A DNA stretch of 64,000 nucleotides from an uncultured Flavobacteriales bacterium. GTDB taxonomy: Bacteria > Bacteroidota > Bacteroidia > Flavobacteriales_G > Salibacteraceae. The notes beneath the pieces were generated by a model. It made no database searches and had not been told where the DNA came from. It saw only the letters and a program-made list of their open reading frames with translations. The stretch lies in NCBI GenBank assembly GCA_905479105.1, contig CAJQLE010000002.1:331504-395503 (forward strand), given 5' to 3'. Below are positions 39,513 to 49,012 of the stretch, one piece after another. The first letter of the stretch is position 1. The number at the start of each line of letters is the position of its first letter. Position numbers and translations under genes: made by a program.

Positions 39513-40904
39513 CTAGAAATACTTCATCAAAAATCGCATGATTTTTTGCTTTGAATTGGTGTATGGAGGAGCCAAAAACTCAATACTGCTGAATATTCTT
39601 TGATCCAAAATTGCCCGTTGATTAGAAAATTCTAAGAAACCAAAGTGACCCCTAGACTTGCCAATCCCACTATTATTAACGCCTCCAAACGGCAGATTAG
39701 AGTTGCCAATATGTAATGCGGAAATATTGATACCTACTCCACCTGAAGCGGTATTCTTTAAAAAGTAATCAATATTTTTTCTGCTTTTTGAATATACATA
39801 TAGCGCTAAAGGCTTTTCTTTAGATTCAATGAAATCAATGACTTCTTCTTTTTTGCGGTAGGTAATAAGTGGAAGAATAGGTCCAAATATTTCGTTTTGC
39901 ATCATCTGCCCGTCCATAGAAACCTGATCGATCAAAGTTGGGCTTATTACTTTTTCGTCTTGCTTCGTGACACCACCATACAGAATGACAGCTCCATTAG
40001 TGACGGCTTCGTCTAAATAATTCGACAACCGATTAAAGTGCTTTTCATTTATAATGTGAGCATAGCTCTGCGAATCTTCTGGATGCTTGCCGTAATTTTT
40101 CTCAATCTGATCAGACATTTTTCTCACAAAAGCTTCTTTTTGCGACTCATGAATAAGAATGTAGTCTGGTGCGATACACGTTTGTCCGGCATTGATAAAC
40201 TTGGCCCATACAATTCTTGGAACTACAGCATCTAAATTGGCAGTTTCGTCAATTATGGTAGGAGACTTCCCTCCCAATTCCAAAGTAACACTGCTTAAGT
40301 TTTTGGCTGCGGCCGTCATCACCACTTTACCAATCTCAGGGGCGCCAGTAAAGAAAATATGATCAAAGTTGAATTGGAGAAGCTCAGTAGAAACATCTAC
40401 ATCACCCTCAACCATAACCGCTTCATCTGCTTCAAAGCAATCAGCAATTATGCGATTCACAACTACCGAAGTATGTGGAGTATATTCTGACGGCTTCAAA
40501 ATGGCCGTGCATCCGGCAGCTATTGCTGAAACCAAAGGCGCGAGCAAAAGTTGAAACGGATAATTCCACGGTGATATTATCAATGAAGTTCCCTTGGCGT
40601 CATACTTAATCTTGGAAGTAGCACCGAGTAAGGTTATAGGAGTTGGAACATGATCATCTTTCATCCATTCCGAAAGATTTTTGACAGCAAATCGAATCTC
40701 CAATAAAACAGGATAAATCTCCGTAAAATCGACTTCTGTAGCTGGTTTTTGAAAATCCTTCCACATCCCTTCGCAAATAGCATCGCGGTGTTGGAGAATA
40801 GAACGTTCTAACCTTTTTAACTTTGCCTTGCGCTCCTTAGACGAACTGCCAGCAATTAGTCTTGTTTTCGATTGTTGACTTTTAAAAATCTGTTCTAAAT
40901 CCAT
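39513..40904 (-). CDS. Aldehyde dehydrogenase (fatty-aldehyde type)
   Basis: NAD(P)-dependent aldehyde dehydrogenase, 463 aa. The catalytic set is complete: N114 in SPWNYPF, E209 in TLELGGKSP and C243 in NAGQTCIAPDY. It lacks about 30 N-terminal residues relative to classical ALDH and has a C-terminal extension with hydrophobic/basic residues (SKQKIMRFLMKYF), as in class 3/fatty-aldehyde enzymes. It probably oxidises medium- or long-chain aldehydes at the membrane. Confidence 0.92.
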   Translation of the reverse strand: MDLEQIFKSQQSKTRLIAGSSSKERKAKLKRLERSILQHRDAICEGMWKDFQKPATEVDFTEIYPVLLEIRFAVKNLSEWMKDDHVPTPITLLGATSKIKYDAKGTSLIISPWNYPFQLLLAPLVSAIAAGCTAILKPSEYTPHTSVVVNRIIADCFEADEAVMVEGDVDVSTELLQFNFDHIFFTGAPEIGKVVMTAAAKNLSSVTLELGGKSPTIIDETANLDAVVPRIVWAKFINAGQTCIAPDYILIHESQKEAFVRKMSDQIEKNYGKHPEDSQSYAHIINEKHFNRLSNYLDEAVTNGAVILYGGVTKQDEKVISPTLIDQVSMDGQMMQNEIFGPILPLITYRKKEEVIDFIESKEKPLALYVYSKSRKNIDYFLKNTASGGVGINISALHIGNSNLPFGGVNNSGIGKSRGHFGFLEFSNQRAILDQRIFSSIEFLAPPYTNSKQKIMRFLMKYF

Positions 40905-41095
40905 CTAGATGATTTGCTTTAAACTCATTTTAAGTTAGAATTAAATCTAACCTTGATCAATTGTTCTTGGTGCATAAAACTAACGACCTTTGCCGCATTA
41001 AATCCAAATACAGAAGAAATTATTGCCAATGCTTATTCATTTTGATTTCATGTCCTGCTCAAATAGGCAAATTGTGGGTCACTAATTTTTTAATA

Positions 41096-41320
41096 ATGAC
41101 AGATAATACTCAACCCAACAATCCTCTTCATGGAATCAAACTAGCTGCAATTGTTGAATACTTAGTTGAGGAATATGGGTGGGATGAATTAGGCTATCAA
41201 ATTAATATCCGATGTTTCAACGAAAACCCTTCTGTCAAATCAAGTCTTACTTTTTTAAGACGGACACCTTGGGCAAGAGAAAAAGTAGAACAACTCTATC
41301 TTCGAACAATATCTCGATAA
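41096..41320 (+). CDS. VF530 family protein (DUF2132)
   Basis: A 75-aa protein; ATG at 41096 is chosen because the longer frame from 40961 has no family match before it. The sequence [20 protein letters not shown], then [14 protein letters not shown] and [13 protein letters not shown] is the conserved VF530 core. Homologues are small DNA-binding-like proteins, widespread and uncharacterised. It precedes the pseudouridine synthase gene by 37 bases. Confidence 0.85.
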   Translation: MTDNTQPNNPLHGIKLAAIVEYLVEEYGWDELGYQINIRCFNENPSVKSSLTFLRRTPWAREKVEQLYLRTISR

Positions 41321-41357
41321 AGTGTTGCTTCAAAAAAAAGAACCAGACTAGGATTTC

Positions 41358-42272
41358 ATGAGCACGAACAAAAAGCAAGGCACACGCATTAATAAATACT
41401 TGAGTGAAATAGGTTTTTGCTCAAGAAGAGAGGCTGATCGAATGATTGAGCTTGGAAGAGTGCGGCTTAACGGGCGAACGCCTTTAATTGGGGACAAAGT
41501 AGGGAGACGTGATAAAGTTTATATAGACGGCCATCTAATTTCGGAAAACACTGAAGATGACATTTACCTTGTCTTTAATAAGCCTACAGGAATAGTAACT
41601 ACAACTGACACGGCTGGAGAAAGAGACAACATCATTGACTACATTAATTATCCTAAGCGAATATTTCCGATTGGGCGACTAGACAGAGCAAGTGAAGGTT
41701 TGATCTTCCTGACCAATGATGGTGATATCGTCAATAAAATTCTTCGTGCACACAACAATCATGAAAAGGAATATGAAGTAAGCGTGGATAAACCCGTTAC
41801 GGCAGATTTCATTCAAAAAATGGCCAACGGAGTTCCTATCATGGGAACTATGACACGCAAATGCAAGGTCGAGCAAACGAGTCCCTACAGCTTTCGAATT
41901 GTATTGACGCAAGGCTTAAATCGTCAAATAAGGAGGATGTGTGGGCACTTTGAATACGAAGTTCAAAAACTTAAGAGAACGCGGATAATGAATATCAAAT
42001 TGGATGTTCCGCCTGGTCAGTTTCGAGACTTCACAGAAACAGAGTTAAATGAGTTGAATACTTTGCTAGCTGAATCCTCGAAGACTCAAAAAACAAGTTC
42101 TCAAGGCTCTTCAGCAAAACCTAAACCAGCCTCCAAGACCAAGCCTCCGAGACCAAAGCAATCTGCGAATCACAAAACAAAACCTGCCGGTAAAAATAAA
42201 TCGAAGCCCAAACCAGGATCTAAAAGTCAGAAACCAAAAAGCAGAAATGCCAGCGGAAGAAAGAGAAGATAG
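41358..42272 (+). CDS. 23S rRNA pseudouridine synthase (RluF-like)
   Basis: 304 aa. N-terminal S4 RNA-binding domain ([25 protein letters not shown]) then a pseudouridine synthase domain with catalytic D109 in [12 protein letters not shown]. The conserved [18 protein letters not shown] motif follows. The motif spacing resembles the RluF/RluB branch, which modifies 23S rRNA. From about residue 240 the protein ends in a long Lys/Pro/Ser-rich basic tail, common in Bacteroidota members and probably an RNA-binding extension. Confidence 0.9.
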   Translation: MSTNKKQGTRINKYLSEIGFCSRREADRMIELGRVRLNGRTPLIGDKVGRRDKVYIDGHLISENTEDDIYLVFNKPTGIVTTTDTAGERDNIIDYINYPKRIFPIGRLDRASEGLIFLTNDGDIVNKILRAHNNHEKEYEVSVDKPVTADFIQKMANGVPIMGTMTRKCKVEQTSPYSFRIVLTQGLNRQIRRMCGHFEYEVQKLKRTRIMNIKLDVPPGQFRDFTETELNELNTLLAESSKTQKTSSQGSSAKPKPASKTKPPRPKQSANHKTKPAGKNKSKPKPGSKSQKPKSRNASGRKRR

Positions 42273-42278
42273 ATTATC

Positions 42279-42830
42279 CTAAAAAACAGCATTAAATCCT
42301 TCTGGGTTGCCCGGAGTTTTGTCAGCAAAAAATGCTTCAAACACCTTTTTATCCTCTTCCCAATCTCCAGTTGGATAGAATGGCGCGTGCGTGGTAAACT
42401 CCTTTTTAGCATAATCTATTCCGTGCATCACAATCGGCAAACCTGCATCAATGGCCACATAATAAAAACCCGTTTTCCATTTCTCAACACGCTTGCGAGT
42501 GCCTTCAGGAGTAAAAACAATTTGCAACTTCTTACCAGACTTCAGCATCGCTTTCAGACGATCAGTCAAATCCGTTTTCTGCGAGCGATTTACAGGAATA
42601 CCGCCTGTCCACTTAAAAAACCACGAGATTCCCGGTTTAAAAAATGAGTCTTTGATAAGGTATCTAGCCTTCAATTTATAAACATTGCGGGCTAATATAC
42701 CCCACACAAAGTCCCAATTACTCGTATGCGGAGCGACTACTATGATGCAATTCCTAATATCATCTGCATACAATCCTTTGACACTCCAACCAAAGATTGC
42801 CAATACCCATTTTGAAATCAATGCTTTCAT
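42279..42830 (-). CDS. PlsC-like acyltransferase
   Basis: 183 aa; 1-acylglycerol-3-phosphate acyltransferase-like. Motif I HTSNWD (H35, D40) and motif III TPEGTRK (107-113) are present. The protein is shorter than PlsC and has only one weakly hydrophobic N-terminal segment, so the acceptor may be something other than lysophosphatidate. It lies 18 bases after the RecD-like gene on the same strand. Confidence 0.87.
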   Translation of the reverse strand: MKALISKWVLAIFGWSVKGLYADDIRNCIIVVAPHTSNWDFVWGILARNVYKLKARYLIKDSFFKPGISWFFKWTGGIPVNRSQKTDLTDRLKAMLKSGKKLQIVFTPEGTRKRVEKWKTGFYYVAIDAGLPIVMHGIDYAKKEFTTHAPFYPTGDWEEDKKVFEAFFADKTPGNPEGFNAVF

Positions 42831-42848
42831 AAAACCAAAATTGCAAGT

Positions 42849-44273
42849 TTAAGTTGGTAATGTAGTAACAAGTTCTTGATGAAAGTTTATAAGATAAACA
42901 TGTGAGCTTGCCCTTGTCAATGCTGTATAGAGCCATCTAAAATACGAACGATCTAGCATTTCTTCGGTAAAATAGCCTTGAAAGATCAACACGTTCTTCC
43001 ATTGACCACCTTGAGATTTATGACACGTAATCGCATAGGCGTGCTTAACCTGCGCGGCATGAAAATAAGGATTTTGAAAAAACTTTTCATAAGCCTCGCT
43101 CTCGTCAATTTCACCAGATTCAATCAAGTCATTTCTCAGCTTTAATATTTCCTTTCCCGGAATCGATGGCCCTTCAAAATCAAGCGCATTCAACATTAGA
43201 ATTAAATCAAAAGAAGATTCAGGGTCATCAGAGAAATAAACTTGAGCCTCAGCAAATCGAAATTCACCAAACTGACGAATAGTATGAACGCGTTCTACAG
43301 TAACCATATCGCCATTGGCAAGAAAATTCTGTCTTTTTCCCGGTAATTTCCAATGGTAATTATTCTTTACAATCATCAATCTATCACCTGCTTCTAACTC
43401 GCTCTCGCGCATTAAAATACGTGCTCTAATTTGCTGATTAAACTGATTAGCGTCTTTATTGGATCGGCAAATAATAACGCTTTCGTGGGCTGCTTCACCA
43501 TAGAAGAACTGAGAAAGTCTATCCTCTAAATCATAAGGATCAATTGAAGAAATATCTTCGTGAGCTGACTCTTTAAGTTGTAGTTTTTCAAAATCTCCAG
43601 CCGAGATTTGCGAGCGAATTTCAGTAGCATTCTTAAGAATAAGGGACTCCAATTGCTGCCTCACTACTTCTGTAAGTACACATCCGAATACTGATGAATG
43701 CGTGATACTTGCTAAGCGCTTTTTATCCAGTGCTGGACTTAAATCCATTCCTACAGGAGGCAACTGTGCATCATCACCTATCAGAATTAATCTGCATCGT
43801 TCTCCAGAATAAACATATGAAAACAGATCTTCTAGCAATGATCTAGCTGACAATCCATCCTCTGGATTTGCCTCTCCAATCATTGAAGCCTCATCCACTA
43901 TGAAAATGGTTTTCTCTGACTTGTTTTGCATCAGCTGCATTTGCATCCTGCCATTCTCATTTTCTTTAACCGAATAAATTCTTCGATGAATGGTAGATGC
44001 TGGATAGCCCGAATGAGATGACAATACTTTAGCCGATCTTCCTGTGGGTGCCATTAATACTGTTTTTCGATTAACCTGATGAAACCATCTGATTAAACCG
44101 CCCATTAAAGTCGTTTTACCCGTGCCGGCATAGCCACGCAAAATGAAGGCTGATTGAGGCCCACCATAGAAAAGAAATTCATACACCGACTTAAGTGCTG
44201 ACACCTGATCTTCCTTTAAGGGAACATCAATCAATTCCGAAACCTCTTCAATAAACGCACTTTCCTGCTTCAT
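42849..44273 (-). CDS. RecD-like / UvrD-superfamily ATP-dependent DNA helicase
   Basis: 474 aa SF1 helicase. Walker A GYAGTGKTT (47-55), Walker B IVDEASMIGE (125-134), a GDDAQLPPVG motif III, and the C-terminal UvrD-like motif AITCHKSQGGQW. It lacks the N-terminal part of RecD and the RecBC partners are not near, so it resembles the stand-alone RecD-type helicases. It probably works in DNA repair or recombination with 5'-3' polarity inferred from the family. Confidence 0.87.
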   Translation of the reverse strand: MKQESAFIEEVSELIDVPLKEDQVSALKSVYEFLFYGGPQSAFILRGYAGTGKTTLMGGLIRWFHQVNRKTVLMAPTGRSAKVLSSHSGYPASTIHRRIYSVKENENGRMQMQLMQNKSEKTIFIVDEASMIGEANPEDGLSARSLLEDLFSYVYSGERCRLILIGDDAQLPPVGMDLSPALDKKRLASITHSSVFGCVLTEVVRQQLESLILKNATEIRSQISAGDFEKLQLKESAHEDISSIDPYDLEDRLSQFFYGEAAHESVIICRSNKDANQFNQQIRARILMRESELEAGDRLMIVKNNYHWKLPGKRQNFLANGDMVTVERVHTIRQFGEFRFAEAQVYFSDDPESSFDLILMLNALDFEGPSIPGKEILKLRNDLIESGEIDESEAYEKFFQNPYFHAAQVKHAYAITCHKSQGGQWKNVLIFQGYFTEEMLDRSYFRWLYTALTRASSHVYLINFHQELVTTLPT

Positions 44274-44338
44274 TTCGCCCGAAAAATAGACTTAATCTTA
44301 TGCTAACAAACAAGTATTTTTTAGGATTGGAAAAATTG

Positions 44339-44346
44339 TAGATTTG
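44339..44346 (+). promoter_or_regulatory. Promoter -7 element for the 44.4 kb cluster
   Basis: TAGATTTG, an exact TAnnTTTG match, 30 bases before the ATG at 44376. The -33 position reads TTT instead of TTG. Confidence 0.45.
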
Positions 44347-44375
44347 TCCTTCTTTTATTCACGTTTTACAGAATT

Positions 44376-45119
44376 ATGAGCGACTACAAAAAGTATATTT
44401 TCCCAGCGGTATTTACTCTAATCGGTATTATAGCTGTAATCAATGGTTTTACATCCCATCAAAATGGCACATTCATGCTAGGCGCTTTTGCAATTATGCT
44501 GGCTGGCGCTGTGAGTTTGGTCACGACTATGGTTCATCTGAGCAAAAATGTTCGATTAATCATCAGTATTGTCTTGGGCTTATTTGTAAGTGGTCTAGCT
44601 TACTCGAACTACATGTCTATCAAAATTCCAATTGAATTTCAGGCAGAAAAAGTCAAAAGATATGCTCACGTAGTGGAGCATTTAAAAGATATCAGAACTG
44701 CACAATTGGCTTATAAAGCCAAGTATCAGAAATTTCAAGCAAATGCTGACTCTTTAGTTGCATTCGTGAAATACGACTCTATTCCATTCATCAAAGCAAT
44801 TGGTGAAGTGCCAGATACAATGAGCTTAGAAGATGCTATTAAATCTGGAATGGTATCCAGAGATACAATTTACGTAGGTGTTTTGGATAGCTTGTTTGCG
44901 AGTCATAATAATGAAAGATTAATGGCTTTCAATGCCGATTCAATGGTAGTAGTACCATTTTCCGGTGGCGCTAAATTTGACATTCAAGCCGGTAAAATTG
45001 AACGTTCCGGTGTGAAAGTTCCAGTTTTTCAAGCTACGGACAGCAAGCCTTTTGATCCAAGAGATCCAATGCAAGTTGGCTCGATGAGTGATCCAAAGAC
45101 CAACGGAAACTGGGAATAA
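44376..45119 (+). CDS. Membrane protein of unknown function, upstream of DUF3822
   Basis: 247 aa. Three N-terminal transmembrane helices (about 8-25, 33-52, 60-80), then a soluble domain with a coiled-coil-like beginning (VKRYAHVVEHLKDIRTAQLA) and a stretch KAKYQKFQANADSL that recalls pilin-like sequences. I do not recognise a family function. It is the first gene of the cluster with DUF3822, rsmD, coaD and a thioredoxin-fold protein, with overlapping or closely packed genes. Confidence 0.75.
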   Translation: MSDYKKYIFPAVFTLIGIIAVINGFTSHQNGTFMLGAFAIMLAGAVSLVTTMVHLSKNVRLIISIVLGLFVSGLAYSNYMSIKIPIEFQAEKVKRYAHVVEHLKDIRTAQLAYKAKYQKFQANADSLVAFVKYDSIPFIKAIGEVPDTMSLEDAIKSGMVSRDTIYVGVLDSLFASHNNERLMAFNADSMVVVPFSGGAKFDIQAGKIERSGVKVPVFQATDSKPFDPRDPMQVGSMSDPKTNGNWE

Positions 45120-45126
45120 TATTTTG

Positions 45127-45969
45127 GTGACACTATCAACGGATACAGAAGAGTTTTTTGATCTAACGTATTCTAATGAACCTGCGTCATATTACTACCT
45201 AATCTTAGAGGTCAAAATCCATTCGGTGAAAGCTGCTTGGTACCATTCCACCAAGAATCTAATTACCGGCTTTGCGAGCTATCCTTTTGATGGAAGTTTC
45301 AGAAGACTTTTAGAGTCTTACCCATTTCTAGCTTCTGAATTCAAAGAAGTTTTAGTTTGCGTAGAATCTTCGAACTACTTATTGGCTCCGAAAAATATTA
45401 TTGATGGGGCCAACCCGGAAATATTCCAACTTTCTAACGCACTAGATAAAGACTCGGAGGCACTCAGAACCACAGACTTGGTGAATTTGAAAAGTGAAGT
45501 TGTTCACCCAATTTCTATGGATCTAGAGAGTGAAATTACATCTAGCTTCAAACATGTGAAGATCATCTCCCACATCGCACCCCGCATTGAACATGAATTA
45601 AATACACTAAGATCTGTTCAATCGCAAACGGCTATTTATGCTCATATCGCCCCAGAATCTTTAGACGTTAGAGTTTATCTTGAGAACAAGCTATCTCTCG
45701 CAAATGCCTACTATCAAACAGGAAAGGAAGACATCGCTTATTACTTGCTTTATGCAAGCGAAGTGATGGATGTGAACCCAGAAAAAACTAATCTAGTACT
45801 GAGCGGTGGAATAAATATTGGAGATGAAGTGTGGGTACTACTTTCCAAGTATTGGAAGAATATTGCACTAGTAGAGCCTCTATCTCGTATTGAAATTAGT
45901 GATAAATTAAGCGGTGATAAGGCGATTCCATATCACCATCTAACGCATGCTCTATTGTGCGCATCATAA
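45127..45969 (+). CDS. DUF3822 family protein
   Basis: About 280 aa. The frame opens at ATG 45088 inside the previous gene, but GTG 45127, just after that gene's stop, is the more likely start. The protein has the actin/ASKHA-like outline of DUF3822, including VCVESSNYLLAPKNI and the late LSGGINIGDEVWVLLSKYW. No catalytic role is known. It is found next to rsmD and coaD in many Bacteroidota, and here its 3' end overlaps rsmD by 13 bases. Confidence 0.8.
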   Translation: MTLSTDTEEFFDLTYSNEPASYYYLILEVKIHSVKAAWYHSTKNLITGFASYPFDGSFRRLLESYPFLASEFKEVLVCVESSNYLLAPKNIIDGANPEIFQLSNALDKDSEALRTTDLVNLKSEVVHPISMDLESEITSSFKHVKIISHIAPRIEHELNTLRSVQSQTAIYAHIAPESLDVRVYLENKLSLANAYYQTGKEDIAYYLLYASEVMDVNPEKTNLVLSGGINIGDEVWVLLSKYWKNIALVEPLSRIEISDKLSGDKAIPYHHLTHALLCAS

Positions 45970-46496
45970 GCGGTAAATTTAAAAGTCGTAGGCTAACCGC
46001 ACCAAAATCTATCCCCGCTCGGCCAACAACTGATTACGCAAAAGAATCTCTTTTCAATATACTCAACCACGAAGTATCTTGGCCTGAAACCAATATGCTT
46101 GACCTATTTGCAGGAATTGGAGGAATAAGTATTGAAGCGATCTCCCGCGGTGCAGCATCTGTAACATCTGTAGATATTAATTACCATTCGATCAGTTGGC
46201 TATCCAAAATCAATAAAGATCTCCAGATAACGAATTTAAAAGCACTTAAAGCTGACGCCATTTCCTGGTTAGGCAAGAATGAAACCCAATTCGACCTTGT
46301 TTTTGCAGATCCCCCTTATGACTATGAACACTATGATCTTCTCATTTCAAACGTGCTCGAAAAAGCCACGATGAACGAGGGTTTGTTCATACTTGAACAC
46401 AGACGAAATATTAGTTTCGAAGAACATGCGAACTTTGTTGAAGATCGTAAGTATGGCGAAGTGAAGTTCACCTTTTTCAGAAACAAAGAATTATGA
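45957..46496 (+). CDS. rsmD: 16S rRNA (guanine-N2)-methyltransferase RsmD
   Basis: 179 aa class I methyltransferase that modifies G966 of 16S rRNA. RIISGKFKSRRL at the N-terminus, motif I LDLFAGIGGISIEA, and the catalytic motif ADPPYDYEHY. The GTG start at 45957 lies within DUF3822 and fits the conserved N-terminus. Its stop overlaps the coaD ATG by 4 bases. Confidence 0.94.
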   Translation: MRIISGKFKSRRLTAPKSIPARPTTDYAKESLFNILNHEVSWPETNMLDLFAGIGGISIEAISRGAASVTSVDINYHSISWLSKINKDLQITNLKALKADAISWLGKNETQFDLVFADPPYDYEHYDLLISNVLEKATMNEGLFILEHRRNISFEEHANFVEDRKYGEVKFTFFRNKEL

Positions 46497-46954
46497 AGAC
46501 AGCCGTTTTCCCGGGATCTTTTGATCCATTTACATTAGGACATGAATCCATAGTGAGAAAAGCCCTTCCTCTTTTCGATCGAATTATTGTTGCTATAGGC
46601 GCAAATTCTATGAAGAGCGGCACGTTCGATCTTGAGAAACGCACACAGTGGATTAAAGAAACATTTGCTGATTGCCCATCGGTTGATGTCGTTCAATTTC
46701 AAGGATTAACGGTAGATTTTTGTCAAAAGAACGAAGCGCAATTCATCCTTCGCGGATTAAGAAACCCGAATGATTACCAATATGAAAGTTCAATTGCGCA
46801 AATGAATCAAGCTATGAACTCAGAGGTGACATCAGTCTTTCTAATCTGCGATCCAGAATATGCTGCAATAAGTTCAACCATTGTGCGTGAAGTATTCAAA
46901 AATGGTGGTAATGTGTCTCAATTTCTTCCAAAAGCAATACAACTTGATGCTTAG
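46493..46954 (+). CDS. coaD: Phosphopantetheine adenylyltransferase
   Basis: CoaD, 153 aa, transfers AMP to 4'-phosphopantetheine in CoA synthesis. AVFPGSFDPFTLGHESI carries the TxGH nucleotidyl-transfer motif (14-17), LRGLRNPNDYQYE is the family signature and ISSTIVRE is the ISSTxxR motif. The start overlaps the rsmD stop (ATGA). Confidence 0.96.
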   Translation: MKTAVFPGSFDPFTLGHESIVRKALPLFDRIIVAIGANSMKSGTFDLEKRTQWIKETFADCPSVDVVQFQGLTVDFCQKNEAQFILRGLRNPNDYQYESSIAQMNQAMNSEVTSVFLICDPEYAAISSTIVREVFKNGGNVSQFLPKAIQLDA

Positions 46955-48428
46955 ACTTTTAAAGATCTCCTTACTTAGTATATGCCTTGTAACAGCATCA
47001 ATTAACGGAATTGCAGAAGAGACACTTATTCAAGGTAACGCATTCTCCTATAAAGGGAAAACAATAGAAGTACGCCAATACTTAGACTTTTTCACGTTTA
47101 AGTCTTCTGTGCTTGAAAAAATGGAAATTCAGTCAGACGGAAGTTTCAAATTCAAATTCAATGTAGAAAAAACAGGTCTATTCCTTATCAAAATAGGAAG
47201 GATTAACGCCCACCTTTTCATTGAACCCGGTAATCAATACACCATGGTTTTTGATGAGCCAGAAGGAGAAGAAAGCTACAATCTTGCCAAAGACATTTTC
47301 GTTCTTCCAGACATTTTCGAATCGGAAGGAAAGCTTAATAAGCACATTACGAACATTGAAAAAACACTTAATCAATTTCTTATTGATAACTCCAAATACT
47401 ATGGAAGAGGTGTAAGTCAGCAGATAATCCCCAAAGCAGATTCAGTAGTGATTCTATTGAATGAACTTTATGCTGACAATAGAAATGAGTACTTAAAAAC
47501 ACACCTTCATTTCAGAATGGCAGCATTTGAGCTTCAAACGAACCATGGAAAGAAAAAAGTCTATGATCGCTATTTCAAAAACCATGAACCAGCATACGAC
47601 CATCTAAGTTTTTCCACTGCATTTGGATTTTTCTTTGAAGAATATTTGACATTTCTCAATCCAGCATCAGAATATCGCTTTCAATCGACAGCGGATTCTG
47701 CAATTGCCAACTCCGACTACAACCTCCTCTATACGTGCATGGAAGTTGATCCTTTTCTTGAAAAAAGAACATTTCGAGAACTACTTATTGCATCTGAATT
47801 ATATGAGATAGGAACAGAACAAAAAACAAACTTGAAAAATGTATTGGCTCTGCTTGATTCGTTAATAATGAATGCACAGGACGATGCTTGTAGACTAATC
47901 GCTGCAAATGCTGAACAACTTCTAACTAAGTTTTCTCCAGGAGCACTTGCCGCAGATTTTGAATTTGCTGATGCACTAGGCAATACTTATAGAATGTCTG
48001 AGTATAAAGGAAGGTTTGTGTACATACAATTCTTCGATAAGTTCACACCAGAAACTCTTAAGGAAATGAGTTTGATGAAAATCTTAAAGGAAGGTTACGG
48101 TACTGATATTGCGATGTTTAGTATTTCAACAAGTGAAAAGCCTGCGAAACTTAAAGCATTTACCAATAAGTATGATTTCAATTGGATTTTTGGCACCGCT
48201 CAATCACCTGAGCAAGTATTAGTGAACTATGATTTAAGAGCATTGCCAGCTTACTTCTATCTAGATAAGGATTTGAAATTCATAAAAGTTCCTTCCCCTC
48301 CTCCAGGCAGTAGGATTGAAAAGTTATTTGCAAAGACCTGGAACGAAGAACACCCGAATAAGCCTCTATTGTTTAAACTTCAACCTCCTGAAGTGACAGA
48401 AGAGCCTTCCTTGCCACATGATAATTAG
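46947..48428 (+). CDS. Thioredoxin-fold secreted protein without CXXC
   Basis: 493 aa. ATG at 46947 (overlapping the coaD stop) starts a signal peptide LLKISLLSICLVTASINGIA; the longer frame from 46881 lies inside coaD. The N-terminal part resembles the DUF4369-type domain common in Bacteroidota thioredoxin proteins; a helical middle follows. The last 150 residues have the TlpA-type thioredoxin outline (DALGNTYRMSEYKGRFVYI, then ALPAYFYLDKD with the cis-Pro). The CXXC is replaced by DKFTPE, so it cannot do disulfide exchange. It overlaps the stop of the Nudix gene by 4 bases. Confidence 0.75.
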   Translation: MLRLLKISLLSICLVTASINGIAEETLIQGNAFSYKGKTIEVRQYLDFFTFKSSVLEKMEIQSDGSFKFKFNVEKTGLFLIKIGRINAHLFIEPGNQYTMVFDEPEGEESYNLAKDIFVLPDIFESEGKLNKHITNIEKTLNQFLIDNSKYYGRGVSQQIIPKADSVVILLNELYADNRNEYLKTHLHFRMAAFELQTNHGKKKVYDRYFKNHEPAYDHLSFSTAFGFFFEEYLTFLNPASEYRFQSTADSAIANSDYNLLYTCMEVDPFLEKRTFRELLIASELYEIGTEQKTNLKNVLALLDSLIMNAQDDACRLIAANAEQLLTKFSPGALAADFEFADALGNTYRMSEYKGRFVYIQFFDKFTPETLKEMSLMKILKEGYGTDIAMFSISTSEKPAKLKAFTNKYDFNWIFGTAQSPEQVLVNYDLRALPAYFYLDKDLKFIKVPSPPPGSRIEKLFAKTWNEEHPNKPLLFKLQPPEVTEEPSLPHDN

Positions 48429-49012
48429 GCGAAATAATTAATCACTTCTCTGATAGAGAGATAAGCCTCATCAATTAAGTCGCTCGAAACGGGAGTTGCC
48501 ACCCACCTTGCTTCTAGGATATCTTCTTCAGTTTGCGGAACCAACTCAGACTTATCGGTCGAGCGCATTTTATACCAAACAGATTCCTTTACGATTGTTT
48601 TCCCTTTTTCATTGTATAAATGAAACGTTGAGAAGGCCTCTGAAATGATAGAAAGTCCGGATATTCCACACTCCTCTTCCACTTCGCGAATGGCGCATTC
48701 TTCAATTGTTTCCCCCTTATCAAGCTTTCCTTTTGGCAAATCCCAAAAGCCTCTTCTAAAAATCATCAAAAGATCACCGTGATCATTCAACACATATCCT
48801 CCTCCGGCTTTTATGAACAATAAAGCTGACTTGACCTCATCCAAGAAAGATTGCAAGTCACTAATCTCCACCACAGTATCCTTAGAAAGATCAAGATTTA
48901 GCAGCCTGTCTATCCAATACTTTGTTAATTGTGAACTAATTTCTTGGAATTCCGCTGCCTGTCTAAAGGTTACGGCATTTCCCTTGATGAAAAACTTATA
49001 CTTTTGACTCAT
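48425..49012 (-). CDS. Nudix hydrolase
   Basis: 195 aa. A perfect Nudix box GX5EX7REUXEEXGU spans residues 95-117 (G95, E101, R109-E110, E113-E114, G116). The N-terminal 70 residues are an extra domain of unknown role. The FWDLPKGKLDKGE context is seen in many Bacteroidota NUDIX proteins next to pyrE. Its start codon and the pyrE start codon overlap in the palindrome CATG (49010-49013). Confidence 0.9.
   Translation of the reverse strand: MSQKYKFFIKGNAVTFRQAAEFQEISSQLTKYWIDRLLNLDLSKDTVVEISDLQSFLDEVKSALLFIKAGGGYVLNDHGDLLMIFRRGFWDLPKGKLDKGETIEECAIREVEEECGISGLSIISEAFSTFHLYNEKGKTIVKESVWYKMRSTDKSELVPQTEEDILEARWVATPVSSDLIDEAYLSIREVINYFA

Noticed and set aside
40961..41095. Upstream extension of the VF530 protein
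   Set aside because: The extra 45 residues do not belong to the family and the ATG at 41096 gives the standard length.
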